Assembly (NCBI RefSeq): GCF_945952365.1
Contig: NZ_CAMFHX010000002.1
Span: 62,001 to 126,000, forward strand
Origin: an uncultured Cetobacterium sp.
Lineage (GTDB): Bacteria; Fusobacteriota; Fusobacteriia; Fusobacteriales; Fusobacteriaceae
DNA length: 64,000 nucleotides
Reading direction: 5' to 3'
The first letter of the stretch is position 1. Every line of letters begins with the position of its first letter. Both the position numbers and the translations under genes were made by a program. Below, one piece after another: positions 62,827 through 64,000 of the stretch. The notes beneath the pieces are model-generated. The model ran no database searches and was not told the DNA's origin. It saw nothing but the letters and a program-made list of their open reading frames with translations.

Positions 62827-63273
62827 TCATTTATCTTTATCCAATCTTTCTTTTTTCACTGCCAATATATTTTCTATAATACCAGGAAACTTTATACCTA
62901 ATTTGGTCAAATTTTCCATTATAGAGATAGACTCCATAATAATACAACCAGTAATCATGCAAACTCTAAGTGAAATATTTATATCATTTAAAAAACTAGA
63001 TTTATCTAATTGATTCATTGTCATAATAGCAAGATATATAGCTGGCTTTCTGAGGATAAAACCTACATACATTTTTTTAGATAAAACATTTCTTTCTTTA
63101 ATAGCTTTTAAAAATCCTGTAATACAATCTATAATAGTTAGAGTAAATAAAACTTTTATATCTCCATCTATTCCACCTATAGCACTTACAAATCCTGCAC
63201 TAAGCCAAAAGATTAAATTATGTAGATAATTAAGTAAATTCTCAAAAATATTTTTTATTTCTCTCCCCTCCAA
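62827..63273 (-). CDS. Phage holin (toxin secretion/phage lysis family)
   Basis: About 142-148 residues with several hydrophobic segments: LHNLIFWLSAGFVSAIGGIDGDIKVLFTLTIIDCITGFLKAIKERNVLSKKMYVGFILRKPAIYLAIM, typical of the phage_holin_4 family that pierces the membrane at lysis. No ATG or GTG is usable. The GGAGGGG site points to an ATA at 63258-63256, overlapping the TAA of the preceding gene; a TTG at 63273 has no ribosome site. Coordinates use the TTG. Confidence 0.8.
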   Translation of the reverse strand: MEGREIKNIFENLLNYLHNLIFWLSAGFVSAIGGIDGDIKVLFTLTIIDCITGFLKAIKERNVLSKKMYVGFILRKPAIYLAIMTMNQLDKSSFLNDINISLRVCMITGCIIMESISIMENLTKLGIKFPGIIENILAVKKERLDKDK

Positions 63274-63596
63274 CTTTTAATACTTCTATTTCCAAAGAAT
63301 CCAGTCAAATAAACCATTATAATTTGATACATCCTATCATCTATTGGAAATATTGGAGATTCTGTTTTAAATATAAATCCTATCCACATTCCTAAAAGAT
63401 TACTTATAAGAAATCCACAAAATATAAATGCTATGAGGGGAAATACCATGCTTACTGCTTTTTCTAAGCTACTACCTCTCTTATTGTTAAAATCTTCAAC
63501 TTCTAGCTTTTTTAATTTTATTTCCATTTGATTTTGAGTATTCTTATCTGGGATAAATTTATTAATAATTTTTAAAGCTTCATCAACTATGACCAT
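63255..63596 (-). CDS. Phage holin-like membrane protein
   Basis: A 113-residue protein. A charged N-terminal half (IINKFIPDKNTQNQMEIKLKKLEVEDFN) is followed by two or three hydrophobic segments (residues 47-75 and 88-105) and a basic tail. The pattern suits 3-TM holins found at the end of phage late operons. It overlaps the next holin gene by the ATAA junction and starts 2 nt after its upstream neighbour. Confidence 0.65.
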   Translation of the reverse strand: MVIVDEALKIINKFIPDKNTQNQMEIKLKKLEVEDFNNKRGSSLEKAVSMVFPLIAFIFCGFLISNLLGMWIGFIFKTESPIFPIDDRMYQIIMVYLTGFFGNRSIKSWRGEK

Positions 63597-63597
63597 C

Positions 63598-64000
63598 TTA
63601 ATTTTCTCCCCCTATTATTAATAGATAATTCCTTTGAATTATATTTTCTGCCATTTTATTTTCTATATCTAGTACATCAAACCCGTATTTTATCCATCTT
63701 TCTTTTTGTTCTCCAAGTATTGTAAATTCATCTATAAGTCTATTTACTTCTAGATTAATCTCTTCCTGAGTTGCTCCTTCTTCCCAGACATTAATATCTT
63801 TATTCCATAACTTTTTAAATAAATAACTTGGAGCTTCTACTCTAATGATTTTATTATTCTCAATATATTCTCCATCATGAAGCAATTCAGTTTTATTATC
63901 TAGTAGAATTAACTCTTCTCTAGTTTTTTCTCTTATTACTCCAGAATCTAATATCGGATTTTGAAATTCTATCTCAGTTGATATATGGTAATCTACATTC
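63598..64000 (-). CDS. Phage tail-region hypothetical protein (partial)
   Basis: The frame is open from the right edge to a TAA at 63598, so at least 134 residues belong to it and the start lies outside. The visible part begins NVDYHISTEIEFQNPILDSG and ends NYLLIIGGEN; it is acidic with no motif I recognise. Position directly before two holin genes suggests a tail fibre or tail-accessory protein. An apparent start at 63885 is just an internal TTG. Confidence 0.6.
   Translation of the reverse strand, partial: NVDYHISTEIEFQNPILDSGVIREKTREELILLDNKTELLHDGEYIENNKIIRVEAPSYLFKKLWNKDINVWEEGATQEEINLEVNRLIDEFTILGEQKERWIKYGFDVLDIENKMAENIIQRNYLLIIGGEN

Noticed and set aside
1-64000. tRNA, rRNA or CRISPR arrays
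   Set aside because: No cloverleaf, rRNA-like stretch or regularly spaced 25-40-bp direct repeats with spacers were seen by eye on either strand.

Overview
The window is AT-rich, densely coded DNA that looks like a Gram-negative, fermentative, oxygen-sensitive member of Fusobacteriota. The best guess from gene content is Cetobacterium or a close relative; no rRNA is present to settle it. Supporting signs are a FomA-like porin, a Tsx-like porin, a soluble periplasmic flavoprotein reductase, an HmuW/HmuF-like anaerobic haem-degradation pair, class I plus class III ribonucleotide reductases, strong AT codon bias and many short T-tailed terminators.

Layout. 1-13.9 kb: pantothenate uptake (yhdT-panF), an aromatic-acid-exporter-like protein behind a 17-codon leader ORF, moaA with a MOSC-CutC fusion, a periplasmic flavoprotein, an AbgT transporter whose terminator is split by a complete IS3-family element (8735-10189), a degenerate metallo-beta-lactamase-fold protein, an RCK_C membrane protein, a MATE exporter and mscL. 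14-22.5 kb: a glucuronide module (uidA, GPH symporter, two TIM-barrel isomerase-like proteins, two Gfo/Idh/MocA oxidoreductases) with a divergent AraC-type regulator. 22.5-33.8 kb: M20 hydrolase with an EutH-like transporter, a FabK/nitronate-monooxygenase-like flavoprotein behind a tandem operator, yvcK, a CobD-like aminotransferase, Tsx, pepP, and nrdDG behind paired NrdR boxes.

33.8-45.1 kb: mglBAC, a DprA-like protein, a YjiH membrane protein behind a structured leader RNA with its own terminator, a second MATE exporter, a glucosaminidase, a periplasmic rhodanese and a GNAT-CDF fusion. 45.1-57.3 kb: a dicarboxylate/amino-acid symporter, ahpC and a domain-permuted ahpF behind a 39-bp perfect palindrome carrying a PerR-type box, the HmuF/HmuW-like pair, nrdH-nrdA-nrdB behind a second NrdR pair, and copA-csoR with a CsoR-type operator.

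57.3-64 kb is the accessory part. Two almost identical 184-bp units, each with promoter, C-rich transcript and terminator, look like duplicated small RNA genes beside a porin. About 1 kb of non-coding or decayed DNA with a 15-bp minisatellite follows. Next comes a compact operon that combines two PD-(D/E)XK nuclease-like proteins with a signal-less GT51 transglycosylase-like protein. The right edge is the end of a prophage late region (tail-region gene and two holin-like genes). The nuclease/GT51 operon, the twin small RNAs and the yjiH leader RNA are the best candidates for undescribed biology.
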